Source: Clostridium estertheticum
GTDB taxonomy: Bacteria; Bacillota; Clostridia; Clostridiales; Clostridiaceae
Length of the DNA: 64,000 nt
Direction: 5' to 3'
Assembly (NCBI RefSeq): GCF_026650985.1
Contig: NZ_CP086239.1
Coordinates: 620,001 to 684,000 of the forward strand
A program made the translations under genes and the position numbers. This document shows, in pieces, positions 1 through 8,563 of this stretch. Within the stretch, counting starts at the first letter, position 1; each line of letters opens with the position of its first letter. The notes under the pieces were generated by a model. The model saw only the letters and a list, made by a program, of their open reading frames with translations. It did no database searches and was not told where the DNA came from.

Positions 1-1374
1 AAAAACAGGAAAAAATTAGTTGAATTTTTTTCATTGTTAATATTTACTTATATTTTAGCAGCAATTATATATGTATGTACTTTAATATTACCTGTAATGT
101 GTGAAAATATAAAAATTTTCTTTTGGAATATAGCTCAAATTAGCACTCCTCATAATACTATAAAAATGAAAATGTATATTCCTAGTCTCATAGTACATGT
201 AATTGATTTTAAACAATTTTTGATAATTTTTGTTATTATTTTAGTTATAGTTGTTTCACTTATGCTATTTCATGATGATAGAGAAATTATTAAAGAGTTC
301 GATGTGCTTTATAGCATTATGCTTCGGATTTATTCAAATGTTGTATTGAAGAAAAGACACTTATACATATATATTTTTTATACTATTGCAATGATAGTAT
401 TATCAATAGGCTACACATCAGTATACTTTGTTTTATTAAATCTAATTCAAGTTATGGTATTTTGGACAAGTATTTTTATCGTAATGCTTGTATATGGGAG
501 TGCAAACGGGGAATCATTAAAAGTAAAAAAAATTATAATATTTTTTATACTAACACCAATTATAGTTATATCTTTATTTAAAAATAGTATTGTAAGTTCT
601 TACAATCCATTAACTACTTTAGTACTTCTTGTTTCTGCCTATCTGGCATTTGATAGACTTACTGGAAGTTATATGGAACTAAGAAAAGAAGTCTATGAGG
701 GCAAAAGCCTGTATTTTATGATTAATAGCTTCTCTACAAATGATTTCGATAAACTTTGGAAAATAGTAAAAGTAAACTCAATTGATGAAATAATCGATGA
801 TAGTGATTATATGACAGTAGGGTTAACTGCTTTTAAAAAGTCTATTAATGATATAAATCTTGCCAAGGCCTGTTTTAAAAAATGCATAGAAAAAGACCAA
901 TTAAGTCACATTGCTATTTATTTTAATGCAATTATATGTATTGAACATAACCCACAAGAAGCAGTATGTTTATTAGATCGAGCATATGAAATTCAAGAAA
1001 AAGGACATTTAGAAGTAACATTATATGATATAAATTTATGGAAAGTTGAAGCTATGCTAAAAATGAAAATTGTAGATTATAAAAAAATAATTAAATTAAT
1101 TGTAGATCAATATGATCATACATTGCCTAGATATATCTATGTGTTAGGCTCTTGTTATGTGAAGATTTCAGAATTTAGTAAGGCAAAGAGGATATTAAGT
1201 TCATTATACTATGACGAAAATACATTCAGTGATATCCCATATTTGTTGGCGATAATCGAATTTGAAACAGGTGAAAATAATGTTCGAAAAGTTATGGAAT
1301 TAATAAATATAGCTGAAAACTTTAATAACGATTGTGAAGAATTGAAAAATAGATTAGAAGCTATCCAAAAGTAG
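1..1374 (+). CDS. Membrane protein with cytoplasmic helical-repeat tail (5' end cut by window)
   Basis: The reading frame is open from base 1, so the gene very probably begins upstream; the first possible internal start is a TTG at 34. The visible protein has about six hydrophobic segments in its first 220 residues, then a soluble helical C-terminal half (about residues 240 to 446). There, paired helices with A/L/Y spacing look like tetratricopeptide-type repeats (segments around LAKACFKKCIEKDQ and SKAKRILSSLYYD). I do not recognise the family. Polytopic membrane domain plus repeat tail suggests a scaffold or receptor, but no catalytic motif is visible. The next gene is 570 bp away and separated by a repeat and a terminator, so it is probably transcribed alone. 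Confidence 0.7.
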   Translation, partial: KNRKKLVEFFSLLIFTYILAAIIYVCTLILPVMCENIKIFFWNIAQISTPHNTIKMKMYIPSLIVHVIDFKQFLIIFVIILVIVVSLMLFHDDREIIKEFDVLYSIMLRIYSNVVLKKRHLYIYIFYTIAMIVLSIGYTSVYFVLLNLIQVMVFWTSIFIVMLVYGSANGESLKVKKIIIFFILTPIIVISLFKNSIVSSYNPLTTLVLLVSAYLAFDRLTGSYMELRKEVYEGKSLYFMINSFSTNDFDKLWKIVKVNSIDEIIDDSDYMTVGLTAFKKSINDINLAKACFKKCIEKDQLSHIAIYFNAIICIEHNPQEAVCLLDRAYEIQEKGHLEVTLYDINLWKVEAMLKMKIVDYKKIIKLIVDQYDHTLPRYIYVLGSCYVKISEFSKAKRILSSLYYDENTFSDIPYLLAIIEFETGENNVRKVMELINIAENFNNDCEELKNRLEAIQK

Positions 1375-1470
1375 AAGTTACAGGGTAAATACTATTGAAA
1401 ACCTCTTTTTTAAAAACAATAAAATGATTTCAAAATAAAAAATAGGTATGGAAAAAGTATAACAAAAATA

Positions 1471-1509
1471 AGACATGTCAATATCTCAAATAAATGTGAT
1501 AGCATGTCT
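1471..1509 (+). repeat. R1 repeat, copy 1 (agacatg...catgtct hairpin)
   Basis: A 39-bp element with complementary ends AGACATG and CATGTCT. A second copy lies at 8,680-8,717 with the same ends and a similar middle (TCAATA.. TCAAAT.. GTGAT). Both follow an accessory gene, which suggests a terminator or a small dispersed hairpin repeat. Confidence 0.6.
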
Positions 1510-1608
1510 TCTTCCAATTACGTAGGTGAATATTGGCGTATTTTATCCATTCCGATTTCAGTAAAGCAATGTATAATACATAGGAACATACGTTTTGAAG
1601 GGGATAGT

Positions 1609-1745
1609 ATGAAAGTTATAGCAAAACCAATTGAGATGGTGTCATGGAGTGATATAAATGTCAGATAGTAATCAAAGGCTCAGAGAGGTTGTATGAACTT
1701 AAATACTCGTTTGATACATGTAAGTGGATATTGTGGAAGCTTTAA
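1609..1745 (+). pseudogene. Remnant of a small clostridial conserved gene, middle deleted
   Basis: An ATG at 1,609 behind a GGGGATAG ribosome site starts MKVIAKPIEMVSWSD and stops at 1,666. In another frame, from 1,671 to the stop at 1,743-1,745, the sequence reads RLYELKYSFDTCKWILWKL. From memory of clostridial genomes, these two pieces resemble the start and end of one short conserved hypothetical protein (about 80 to 90 residues, starting MK(I/V)IAKPIEM and ending in a TCKW motif). Here they are joined out of frame, with the middle missing. It is probably not functional. The family match is recollection, not a search result. Confidence 0.5.
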
Positions 1746-1770
1746 TATTAATTTAATATACAAAAAAAAA

Positions 1771-1806
1771 TGCTGCACTCAGAGGATATCCTGTGCAGCA
1801 TTTTTA
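1771..1806 (+). terminator. Rho-independent terminator
   Basis: TGCTGCAC (1,771) pairs with GTGCAGCA (ending 1,800) and is followed by TTTTT. An A-run precedes the hairpin, so it may work in both directions. It closes the small pseudogene transcript and insulates the DUF4236 gene. Confidence 0.8.
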
Positions 1807-1946
1807 ATATATTTCCGTATCAAGGATTGGTACATTTAAATTATAGACAATTTTATAAATTTTATTCACTTTATTTTCATCAAAAGTTTAGCAATAAAGG
1901 AATCTAAGGAAGGTTATAGAAGTATTGAGTTATAGGGGATGGTATT

Positions 1947-2417
1947 ATGGGTTTCAGAATAAGAAAAAGTTTTGGTCCTAAAGGTTTTAAAATCAATGTG
2001 GGTAAAAAAGGTATTTCGTCTGCAAGCTTAAAGATAGCTCCAGGGCTTACCATTAATTCAAAAAGAGGAACCACCGTTGGGGTACCTGGGACAGGTATAA
2101 GTTATAACACTGGTGGGAGTAAAAGAAAGAGTACACCAAGCAGATCTATTCCAAATGGCAATGAAAACAATATTGTTGAAATGAATTTAAAAATTCAAAA
2201 ACAAAAAGAATACAATAGAAACTTTAAAGAATTTACGGGTGGGTATAATAAAAAAGCTATTATAGCAATTATTGTTTCATTTGCATTATACGTAACGCCT
2301 TTATGGCCATTAGGACTATTGTTGTCTATTCCTTTATTAGCTTGGCTCGCAATCGATACGATTATAAAAATAATTAAGTTCAATAAACATTTGAAGAATC
2401 TTAATGGAATACAGTAG
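1947..2417 (+). CDS. DUF4236 domain protein with C-terminal membrane hairpin
   Basis: The first 55 residues carry the DUF4236 pattern: start MGFRIRKSFGP, then KINVGKKGIS, then RGTTVGVPGTGISY. This is a glycine-rich beta domain found at the N-terminus of many small bacterial and phage proteins of unknown function. A basic linker follows, then two hydrophobic stretches (about residues 103 to 140) that could form a membrane hairpin. The ATG at 1,947 is chosen because the family always begins at this motif. The gene stands alone, with a weak terminator after it. Function unknown. Confidence 0.8.
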   Translation: MGFRIRKSFGPKGFKINVGKKGISSASLKIAPGLTINSKRGTTVGVPGTGISYNTGGSKRKSTPSRSIPNGNENNIVEMNLKIQKQKEYNRNFKEFTGGYNKKAIIAIIVSFALYVTPLWPLGLLLSIPLLAWLAIDTIIKIIKFNKHLKNLNGIQ

Positions 2418-2445
2418 TGTAATGAGTTAATGTCCTAGGTTAGAG

Positions 2446-2470
2446 AAGTCTAGCTTCGGGGCTTTTTTTA
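2446..2470 (+). terminator. Probable weak terminator after DUF4236 gene
   Basis: AAGTC (2,446) can pair with GGCTT (ending 2,464), including one G-U pair, followed by a T-run. The short stem makes this a moderate call. Confidence 0.45.
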
Positions 2471-2579
2471 TTTTTGAATATATTTTGCGTAAGCTTCGTT
2501 AAAGGTACCGCTAAAATTGTATGATTATAACTAATATGGTACTATATAATAGAAAAAAAGAATATAAGGGGGCATAATT

Positions 2580-3812
2580 TTGAAAATTAAATCTATGAAT
2601 AAATCTTATAAGAAGGGGTGGACTTGGCTAATTGCTATTGCAATGGTTATAAGTATGGCTACTGGGTGCAGTAGTAATGAGGCAAAAGTGAAAGCTGATG
2701 CTAAGGGTGCAACTGCAGCTGTCAATACTACTAAAACCGAAACATCTAAAGTAGCAGTCTCTGGCGAACTAAAAGTACACTATATTAATGTCGGACAAGC
2801 AGATAGCATTTTAATACAACAAGGTTCAAGCTCAATGCTCATAGATGCTGGTAACAACGCGGATTCAGAAACAGTTAAAAAATACATAACTGATCAAGGG
2901 ATTACTAATTTAGATTTTTTGGTAGGAACTCATCCACATGAAGATCATATTGGCGGACTTGATTATGTAATAAATAGCTTTAAAATAGGTAAAATCTACA
3001 TGCCAAAAGCTACTTCTACTACTAAAACTTTTACAGATGTAGTTAATGCTATTAAGAGTAAAGGATTGAAAGTTTCAGCACCGACTCCAGGAGAAAGTTT
3101 TAAATTAGGTGAAGCTACATGCACCATATTAGCGCCTAATGGAAGTGGATATAAAGACACTAATAATGATTCTATAGTTATTAAAGTGAGCTTCGGAGGT
3201 AATTCATTCTTATTTACTGGAGATGCAGAAGACGTATCAGAAAATGAGATGTTATCAAAGGGTTACGATCTTAAGGCAGATGTGCTAAAAGTTGGCCATC
3301 ATGGAAGTAATTCTTCTACTACACAAAAATTCTTAGATGCCGTCAATCCTAAGTATGCAGTAATAAGTGTTGGAAAAGGAAATGATTATGGCCATCCTGT
3401 ACAATCAACAATGGATAAGTTTAAAAATAAAAATATAGCGGTTTACAGAACAGATGAAAATGGTACTGTGATTGCTACATCAAATGGCAAAGATATTAGT
3501 TTTAATGTGAAACCAGGCAGCTATAATGGTGCTAAAGAAAAGGTAGCTGCTAAAACAACTACCACTACCAAAAGTGCAAATATGAACAGTGTTAAAGCAG
3601 CTACACCAAAAGTAGCCGCACCTAAAGTAACTCAAGAGGTAGCTCCAAAACAAAGCAATAGTGGCACAATGGTTTGGCTATCTGCAACAGGGAGTAAGTA
3701 TCACTCAATAAATAATTGTGGTAAGATGAACCCTAACAATGCTAGACAAGTTACGTTAGAAGAAGCTAAAAAAAGTTATAGTCCATGCAGTAAATGTGGA
3801 CCACCACAATAG
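2580..3812 (+). CDS. Secreted lipoprotein, ComEC-type metallo-beta-lactamase-fold hydrolase
   Basis: The start is TTG at 2,580 behind AAGGGGGC. A signal peptide ends in a lipobox at about residues 27 to 30 (ATGC), so the protein should be anchored outside the membrane. Residues 65 to 315 are a metallo-beta-lactamase fold of the ComEC C-terminal type: HYINVGQAD, then the metal motif THPHEDHIGG, LFTGDAED, and KVGHHGS. After a TK/AP-rich linker, the last 45 residues (YHSINNCGKM to CSKCG) form a small cysteine-containing domain often attached to such extracellular hydrolases. Family members are thought to cleave phosphodiester bonds, possibly in extracellular DNA or nucleotides; the substrate here is unknown. 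The DUF3006 gene follows after 11 bp. Confidence 0.85.
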   Translation: MKIKSMNKSYKKGWTWLIAIAMVISMATGCSSNEAKVKADAKGATAAVNTTKTETSKVAVSGELKVHYINVGQADSILIQQGSSSMLIDAGNNADSETVKKYITDQGITNLDFLVGTHPHEDHIGGLDYVINSFKIGKIYMPKATSTTKTFTDVVNAIKSKGLKVSAPTPGESFKLGEATCTILAPNGSGYKDTNNDSIVIKVSFGGNSFLFTGDAEDVSENEMLSKGYDLKADVLKVGHHGSNSSTTQKFLDAVNPKYAVISVGKGNDYGHPVQSTMDKFKNKNIAVYRTDENGTVIATSNGKDISFNVKPGSYNGAKEKVAAKTTTTTKSANMNSVKAATPKVAAPKVTQEVAPKQSNSGTMVWLSATGSKYHSINNCGKMNPNNARQVTLEEAKKSYSPCSKCGPPQ

Positions 3813-3823
3813 GAGGACTTATT

Positions 3824-4036
3824 ATGAAGGTAATTATAGATAGATTCGAAGGATCTTATGCAGTTTGCGAAAAAGAAGATAGAACTATGATGGATATATA
3901 TAAAGATAAAATTCCTTCTGGGTCTAAAGAAGGTGATGTACTTAATATCATTAATGATGTTATTACTATTGATATAAAGGAAACTGAAAAAAGACAAAGA
4001 GAAATTGAAAAATTAACTGAAGATTTATGGGAATAA
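3824..4036 (+). CDS. DUF3006 family small protein
   Basis: A 70-residue protein starting MKVIIDRFEGSYAVCE. This N-terminus, with the following GDVLNI motif, is the DUF3006 signature: a small beta-barrel-like protein of unknown function usually found next to metallo-beta-lactamase-fold genes, as here. The ATG at 3,824 is preferred over an upstream in-frame ATG because AGGAGG lies at the right distance and the family starts at this residue. The C-terminal 25 residues are a charged helix. It is probably co-transcribed with the hydrolase and shares its terminator. Confidence 0.8.
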   Translation: MKVIIDRFEGSYAVCEKEDRTMMDIYKDKIPSGSKEGDVLNIINDVITIDIKETEKRQREIEKLTEDLWE

Positions 4037-4041
4037 AATTA

Positions 4042-4066
4042 ACCTCGGTGTAACCTGAGGTATTTT
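4042..4066 (+). terminator. Terminator of hydrolase-DUF3006 operon
   Basis: ACCTC (4,042) pairs with GAGGT (ending 4,061), with additional partial pairing inside, followed by ATTTTAT. Confidence 0.65.
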
Positions 4067-4120
4067 ATAAAAGCAAATAGGATAAGTGTATTGAAGTTTG
4101 TTGAGCAATATGAAACTAAG

Positions 4121-4170
4121 ACGACGTGAATGTTAAAAAAGTAAATATGAATTATGTTCTTTGAAAAATA
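4121..4170 (+). repeat. Intergenic boxA unit A
   Basis: Contains TGTTCTTTGAAAA (4,155-4,167), which matches the rRNA-operon boxA antitermination sequence of Firmicutes, and a GACGTGA block 32 bp upstream. Related units precede the next two genes (5,179-5,230 and 6,333-6,385) with the same spacing. Confidence 0.6.
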
Positions 4171-4214
4171 TTTAATAGTAGAAGAAATATAATTAATAAT
4201 CAAAGGAGATATAA

Positions 4215-5105
4215 ATGGGATTTGATGATGTTAATGTTAATCCGTATGGAGGTAATTTTAACAATATTAAAGAAAAGCTTAATAGTGTTAAAGAACAAGA
4301 TATATATTATCAAAAATGGATGGGAAACTATTCCGAAATGTTTAAGATAAGCGATGATTTAAATGTAATAGACTGGAAAGTGAGAGAATGGAGAGCTATT
4401 AAAGAGATATATGCATCAGCAATATTATTTGAAGAAGCTAAATGTTCATTGGAGAACAGATGCATGGCTTCATATTATTTTTCAGCATATTATAGTATTT
4501 TCCATGCAATGCTATCAGCAATTTGTTTGGATACTAATATAACATTGGAGAAAATAAAAGTTATAACCCATTCAAAAGTTGGCAACCAATTTAAAAATAC
4601 ATATTGTCATGGTAAAAATTCAATATTATCAGAAGACATATATACCTTTTTTAATAAGGCAAAATATTTAAGAGAATATTATAGCTATACACCACCATTA
4701 AATATAACTTTTTATGATGAATCTTACCTAGATAATCTTAAGAAGTTTATAGTTAAATGTTTTCAGCTTACAAACTTGCAATCACTTATATTAGAAAAAA
4801 GCAATAAGCACGATTGTCCTGGAACAATAACAACAGGAGAACAGTATATGCATGTGATAGAAGTTTTTAATAAACTTGTATCTAAACAAAGCATTGATGA
4901 GAATAACAAATATGTTCTTGATCCAGCAGATTTGAATGTACGAAATGATATATTAACATGTGGAATAGATTTTCAATTTATAGCACTTCAACTTGATCAT
5001 ACCTTTGATGAGTTTAGATTATATAGTGGTTCAGGTGAATTCTTTTCTACTGATAATGGAATGACTAATTCAATATATTCATTTATATATAATAGCATAA
5101 TGTAA
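4215..5105 (+). CDS. HEPN-like domain protein
   Basis: A 296-residue soluble protein. Residues 84 to 102 (MASYYFSAYYSIFHAMLSA) and the later segment AKYLREYYSYTPP (about 150 to 162) resemble the paired helices of HEPN-fold proteins, a group that includes many RNases and toxin components of defence systems. The usual catalytic Arg-x4-6-His pair is not evident, so it may be a non-catalytic HEPN or only a similar helical bundle. The C-terminal 130 residues are unrecognised. The start has a good AAAGGAGAT site. The gene stands alone between two boxA-containing intergenic units, which suggests an individually mobile cassette. Confidence 0.5.
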   Translation: MGFDDVNVNPYGGNFNNIKEKLNSVKEQDIYYQKWMGNYSEMFKISDDLNVIDWKVREWRAIKEIYASAILFEEAKCSLENRCMASYYFSAYYSIFHAMLSAICLDTNITLEKIKVITHSKVGNQFKNTYCHGKNSILSEDIYTFFNKAKYLREYYSYTPPLNITFYDESYLDNLKKFIVKCFQLTNLQSLILEKSNKHDCPGTITTGEQYMHVIEVFNKLVSKQSIDENNKYVLDPADLNVRNDILTCGIDFQFIALQLDHTFDEFRLYSGSGEFFSTDNGMTNSIYSFIYNSIM

Positions 5106-5117
5106 AAATTAACATGA

Positions 5118-5230
5118 ATGCCTTATTATTCAGAAATGAATTTTACGGTATTTTTGTTTCTTAATTTTATTAAAAGATGACGTAACAATGGAATGAAAAT
5201 ATGAGAAATGTTCTTTGGAAATTGAATAAT
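5118..5230 (+). repeat. Intergenic unit B: 3' block plus boxA block
   Basis: The first half (TTATTCAG.. GAATTTTACGGT.. TTTTT, about 5,127-5,157) resembles the terminator region after the next gene (6,252-6,289). The second half has GACGTAA (5,179) and TGTTCTTTGGAAATTGAA (5,209-5,226), a boxA-like sequence. The order is: end of gene, terminator-like block, boxA, next gene. Confidence 0.6.
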
Positions 5231-5319
5231 GCGGTATAAAAAATAAAAAAATTACGATTATAGGAATAGGTGTAATATGCTATAATTTGTATAGAAATAG
5301 GTTGGAATTACTGTTTGAT

Positions 5320-5350
5320 TTGACATTGTTATTTCGGACAAAATATCCGA
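5320..5350 (+). promoter_or_regulatory. Possible -35 element and overlapping inverted repeat upstream of DUF2971 gene
   Basis: TTGACA at 5,320 is followed by the inverted repeat TCGGA..TCCGA (5,334-5,350) where a -10 region would fall. This is the layout of a repressible promoter, but no clean TATAAT follows, so the promoter call is tentative. Confidence 0.3.
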
Positions 5351-5421
5351 CTTCAGTTTACAAAACCATTTCTTAATGTAAACATCATTATGAATAAATT
5401 AATTAAAAAGGAGGAGTTATT

Positions 5422-6219
5422 ATTTATAGATTTATATCATTTGAGTCTTTTGTAGATATAATCCAACGACAAGTGCTAACATTTATTTCACCAGCAAATT
5501 GGGAAGATCCTTTCGAAAGTTTTTTGTTTAAAGCAGTTAAAACTGATGAAGGAACAAAAAAAGTTATGAACATATTAAGAAAAATAACCCCTGAATATGC
5601 GGAGGCTAATATGGCAATTTTAAAAAGATTTGAATATTGTGTTAAAGGACAGTGTTGGACAAACAACGGAGAGAGTGATGCTTTGTGGAGAATTTATTCC
5701 AATAATAATATGGCAATTAGGATTGAAGTAGAAGAAGAGAAAATTAATAGACTTAATAATGTAACAATTAATGAAGTTAAATATATTAATAAATTATCAT
5801 TAGAAGCTGAATTACAACAAATGAGAGCAGATGATACTCTTGATGTGCGCAAAGCATTTTGCAGTAAAAGAAATGAGTTTAGACATGAGAATGAGGTTAG
5901 ATTACTTAGTGAAATTAATGTTGATGCAGTATTATCAGATTCAATAAAAATGCAAAAACGATCTCTAGAGCAGTTAAAAATGGATGGTAAGATAAATGAA
6001 ACTCAATATACACATATACTTACAAAGGTTATTAAATTTCAAGGAGAACCAAAATTAAATAAGGCCATTTCGTTTGAACATATTGATGGGTTTATTAAGA
6101 GTGTTATGCTTCATCCATTAGCACCAAAATGGTTCGAGGATACGTTAAAGTTTTTTTGTGAAACGCATAAATTGAACTATGTTGGAAAATCAAAATTGTA
6201 TGATCTTCAATTTGACTAA
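5422..6219 (+). CDS. DUF2971 family protein, probable ATT start
   Basis: Matches the DUF2971 pattern: N-terminal YRFISFESFVDI, then SPANWEDPFES, then CWTNNGESDALWRIYS. This family is common in defence and phage-related islands, and its activity is not established. The first conventional start is GTG at 5,473, but that would remove the conserved YRFISFE strand. The frame extends upstream without a stop to an ATT at 5,422, placed 5 bp behind a strong AAGGAGGAG. I therefore annotate ATT as the start (265 residues). The alternatives are an ATG lost by mutation or a shorter protein from 5,473. It is a single-gene cassette with a strong terminator. Confidence 0.65.
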   Translation: MYRFISFESFVDIIQRQVLTFISPANWEDPFESFLFKAVKTDEGTKKVMNILRKITPEYAEANMAILKRFEYCVKGQCWTNNGESDALWRIYSNNNMAIRIEVEEEKINRLNNVTINEVKYINKLSLEAELQQMRADDTLDVRKAFCSKRNEFRHENEVRLLSEINVDAVLSDSIKMQKRSLEQLKMDGKINETQYTHILTKVIKFQGEPKLNKAISFEHIDGFIKSVMLHPLAPKWFEDTLKFFCETHKLNYVGKSKLYDLQFD

Positions 6220-6251
6220 CATTATAAACTGTTGAAATTTATTGTTCTGAA

Positions 6252-6289
6252 ACACCGTATCATTCTTATTGAATTTTACGGTGTTTTTA
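6252..6289 (+). terminator. Terminator after DUF2971 gene
   Basis: ACACCGTA (6,252) pairs perfectly with TACGGTGT (ending 6,284), followed by TTTTT. Confidence 0.85.
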
Positions 6290-6330
6290 TGTTGTAATTC
6301 AAAAATATTGGTAGTTAATTTGAAAATTAC

Positions 6331-6385
6331 ACGATGTAACTATTTAAATTGAAAGTACTAACAATGCTCTTTGGAATTGAACAAT
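6331..6385 (+). repeat. Intergenic boxA unit C
   Basis: GATGTAA (6,333) lies 32 bp before TGCTCTTTGGAATTGAACA (6,365-6,383). The latter closely resembles the boxA of Firmicute rRNA leaders. Confidence 0.6.
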
Positions 6386-6525
6386 ATAGTATTTAGAAAT
6401 AAACATATTTAATATAATAGATAAAATAGCGTTGTTCAAATATGAAAACAATGGTATGATTTCTGCATAATGTAATTATAATTATAAATACATATTATGT
6501 CTATAATGCAAAGGGAGATTTATAG

Positions 6526-6620
6526 ATGAAAGTGGATGAAGACTAAATAGATTTGCTAAGATTTGGAGTGTAGTACAGTCAAAGCGTACAATAAACAACT
6601 GAGTTTTTTACTTTTCAGTT
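6526..6620 (+). promoter_or_regulatory. Possible leader: six-codon ORF and hairpin before the Mrr-like gene
   Basis: AAGGGAGAT precedes ATG at 6,526, which encodes only MKVDED before a stop. About 50 bp further, CAACTGA (from 6,595) pairs with TCAGTTG (ending about 6,621). The nuclease gene starts at 6,722. This resembles a translated leader with a regulatory hairpin, but it could be a decayed start of another gene. Confidence 0.3.
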
Positions 6621-6721
6621 GAACTGTAAACTGTATCATTAGTGATTGTGTGTGGATTTTAAGATCAACTTGATAGAAGTATTAATATATCATTATCACT
6701 TAATTAGAGGAGGAGAAATAC

Positions 6722-8563
6722 ATGAGCCACTCTGTAGGGAAAAGGGAAGATAAAATAAAGTATTTAGATGGCATTAATGAAAAAATTTTTGTAAATTTGG
6801 TTTCAGATATTCTATACTTCAAGTTAAAACATAGAGATATAAAAATAATGGATGGTACGGGTGATGGTAAAAGAGACATACTTTCTATAAATAAATATGG
6901 AAAAAAATGCTTAACACAGTGTAAGTTTCATTATGATTTTTCAAAATGTTCGGGTAGTTGCGAGACCGACGAAGTAGTAATGGGATTGTTTAAATTTGGG
7001 TATAAAACAGGTAATTTCGCTACTTCAGGAAGAATATCACCCCAAGCAAAGAGAGAATACGAGGATAACTATCCAGATTATGATTTAGACTATTTTGATG
7101 GTGAAAGGATTGTAGATTATATTTTAGACAATCCAGTATTATCATCGTATTGGATTAATGGAAACAGCATTGATCAGAGTATGAAATCACTTGTTATTCC
7201 AATTTTAGTAAGGGGTTGCGTAGTAAATTTAGATGAACTTTTTAAAGTATGTTTAGGCGATTTTAAATTAAATAGGAAAAACAATGTTAATTTCAAAATT
7301 GAATCTGGAGTGTTTTCAAAAGATTTCTTTGAACCGTATCAGGAACTGACTATAAAGAACAAATATGAAGGGTGGAATCCTAATTTAATTTGCCACAAGA
7401 TAACTGTATCTGGTGGAATAGAATTAAACCAAATTCCACAATATAAACAACAAATACTAGAAGAACTAAATAGAATAAAGTTTAAAATAGGTTTAGATAT
7501 GATAAGTGTCAGGTTTGGAAAAATGCAAATAGTAAATTCGAATATAAATTCTAACTATCTAAAAATTCCAATAAATGTGGAAACATATATATTAGGTACA
7601 GATATTGTTAAAGAAAGTGAATGGGTTATTGGTTTAGATTCAAATTACACAATACCTATAAGACTTGGTACGTCGCAAGCGGATTTTTTTAGGTTTTATT
7701 CAGTTGAGCATGATACTTGCACAAATTTAGTATACATAGGAGATATAAGACTTCAAGATAGAAGTATGTTTGTTGAAAAGAATGAATTTGAAAAGCTTAT
7801 CTGGAATAATTCATTCTTTTTAACCGGAAGGGATGGTGTAATTGATTCATTATGTGGAGAAAAGAATCTTAATCCAGACATTAAACTGAGGTATGGTTCA
7901 GCAGATGCGGTAGTTGGTTGGATGTATCCAACAAGTCAATTTAGACCAGTATTATCAGGTGATAGGCAAAAGGATTATGAGAGTATTAAGAATGAATCAT
8001 TTGAATATGATGTTTCTTTATTGAAAGAGTATATCATTGGAAAAGAAGTTTCTATTTTACACCCTAATGTAGCGTTACATGTAGCAAGAATTAATGATTA
8101 TGAGCCTTATTTAAATGATGTCAGTAAATGTGTATATAGGATGGCAGATCTAAGTGGATATTTCTCTGATATACCATCTCCAATTAATCTGAATGAACGT
8201 AGAATTATCATAACGAAAGTGTGGACAATAGGAACAATTAATGTTCAAGATAAGGACAAACATATTATTAGTATTGATGCAATTAGTAAAAAAATGAAAT
8301 TCACCTATAAAACATTCACACGATGCGATTTAAGCTATAGTAACGTAGGTAGTGGTAAAAAGTTTTATATTCTTGTAGATGTTAGTAGTAATAATATTGA
8401 TGACGTGCGTTCAATCGAATATATTAATCAATTTGAACTCAAGGCTAAAGAACATTTTGATAAATTTGAAACAGAATTGTTGAAATTAATACCAGATAGT
8501 CACAGTTGTACGAGAGAATATTGGTCTAACGAGTATGGTATAATATTTGGTGATACACAATAA
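6722..8563 (+). CDS. Mrr-like PD-(D/E)xK nuclease-domain protein, putative defence
   Basis: A 613-residue protein. Residues 20 to 110 look like an Mrr-type restriction endonuclease domain: GTGDGKRDILSI (D48 and D52) followed by LTQCKFH (Q66, K68), the D..QxK variant of the PD-(D/E)xK active site. The remaining 500 residues are unrecognised and may recognise or sense a target. The start is ATG behind AGAGGAGGAGAAAT. It is the third single-gene cassette in this row and is followed by repeat R1. A role in restriction or anti-phage defence is an inference from the nuclease domain and the setting. Confidence 0.65.
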   Translation: MSHSVGKREDKIKYLDGINEKIFVNLVSDILYFKLKHRDIKIMDGTGDGKRDILSINKYGKKCLTQCKFHYDFSKCSGSCETDEVVMGLFKFGYKTGNFATSGRISPQAKREYEDNYPDYDLDYFDGERIVDYILDNPVLSSYWINGNSIDQSMKSLVIPILVRGCVVNLDELFKVCLGDFKLNRKNNVNFKIESGVFSKDFFEPYQELTIKNKYEGWNPNLICHKITVSGGIELNQIPQYKQQILEELNRIKFKIGLDMISVRFGKMQIVNSNINSNYLKIPINVETYILGTDIVKESEWVIGLDSNYTIPIRLGTSQADFFRFYSVEHDTCTNLVYIGDIRLQDRSMFVEKNEFEKLIWNNSFFLTGRDGVIDSLCGEKNLNPDIKLRYGSADAVVGWMYPTSQFRPVLSGDRQKDYESIKNESFEYDVSLLKEYIIGKEVSILHPNVALHVARINDYEPYLNDVSKCVYRMADLSGYFSDIPSPINLNERRIIITKVWTIGTINVQDKDKHIISIDAISKKMKFTYKTFTRCDLSYSNVGSGKKFYILVDVSSNNIDDVRSIEYINQFELKAKEHFDKFETELLKLIPDSHSCTREYWSNEYGIIFGDTQ

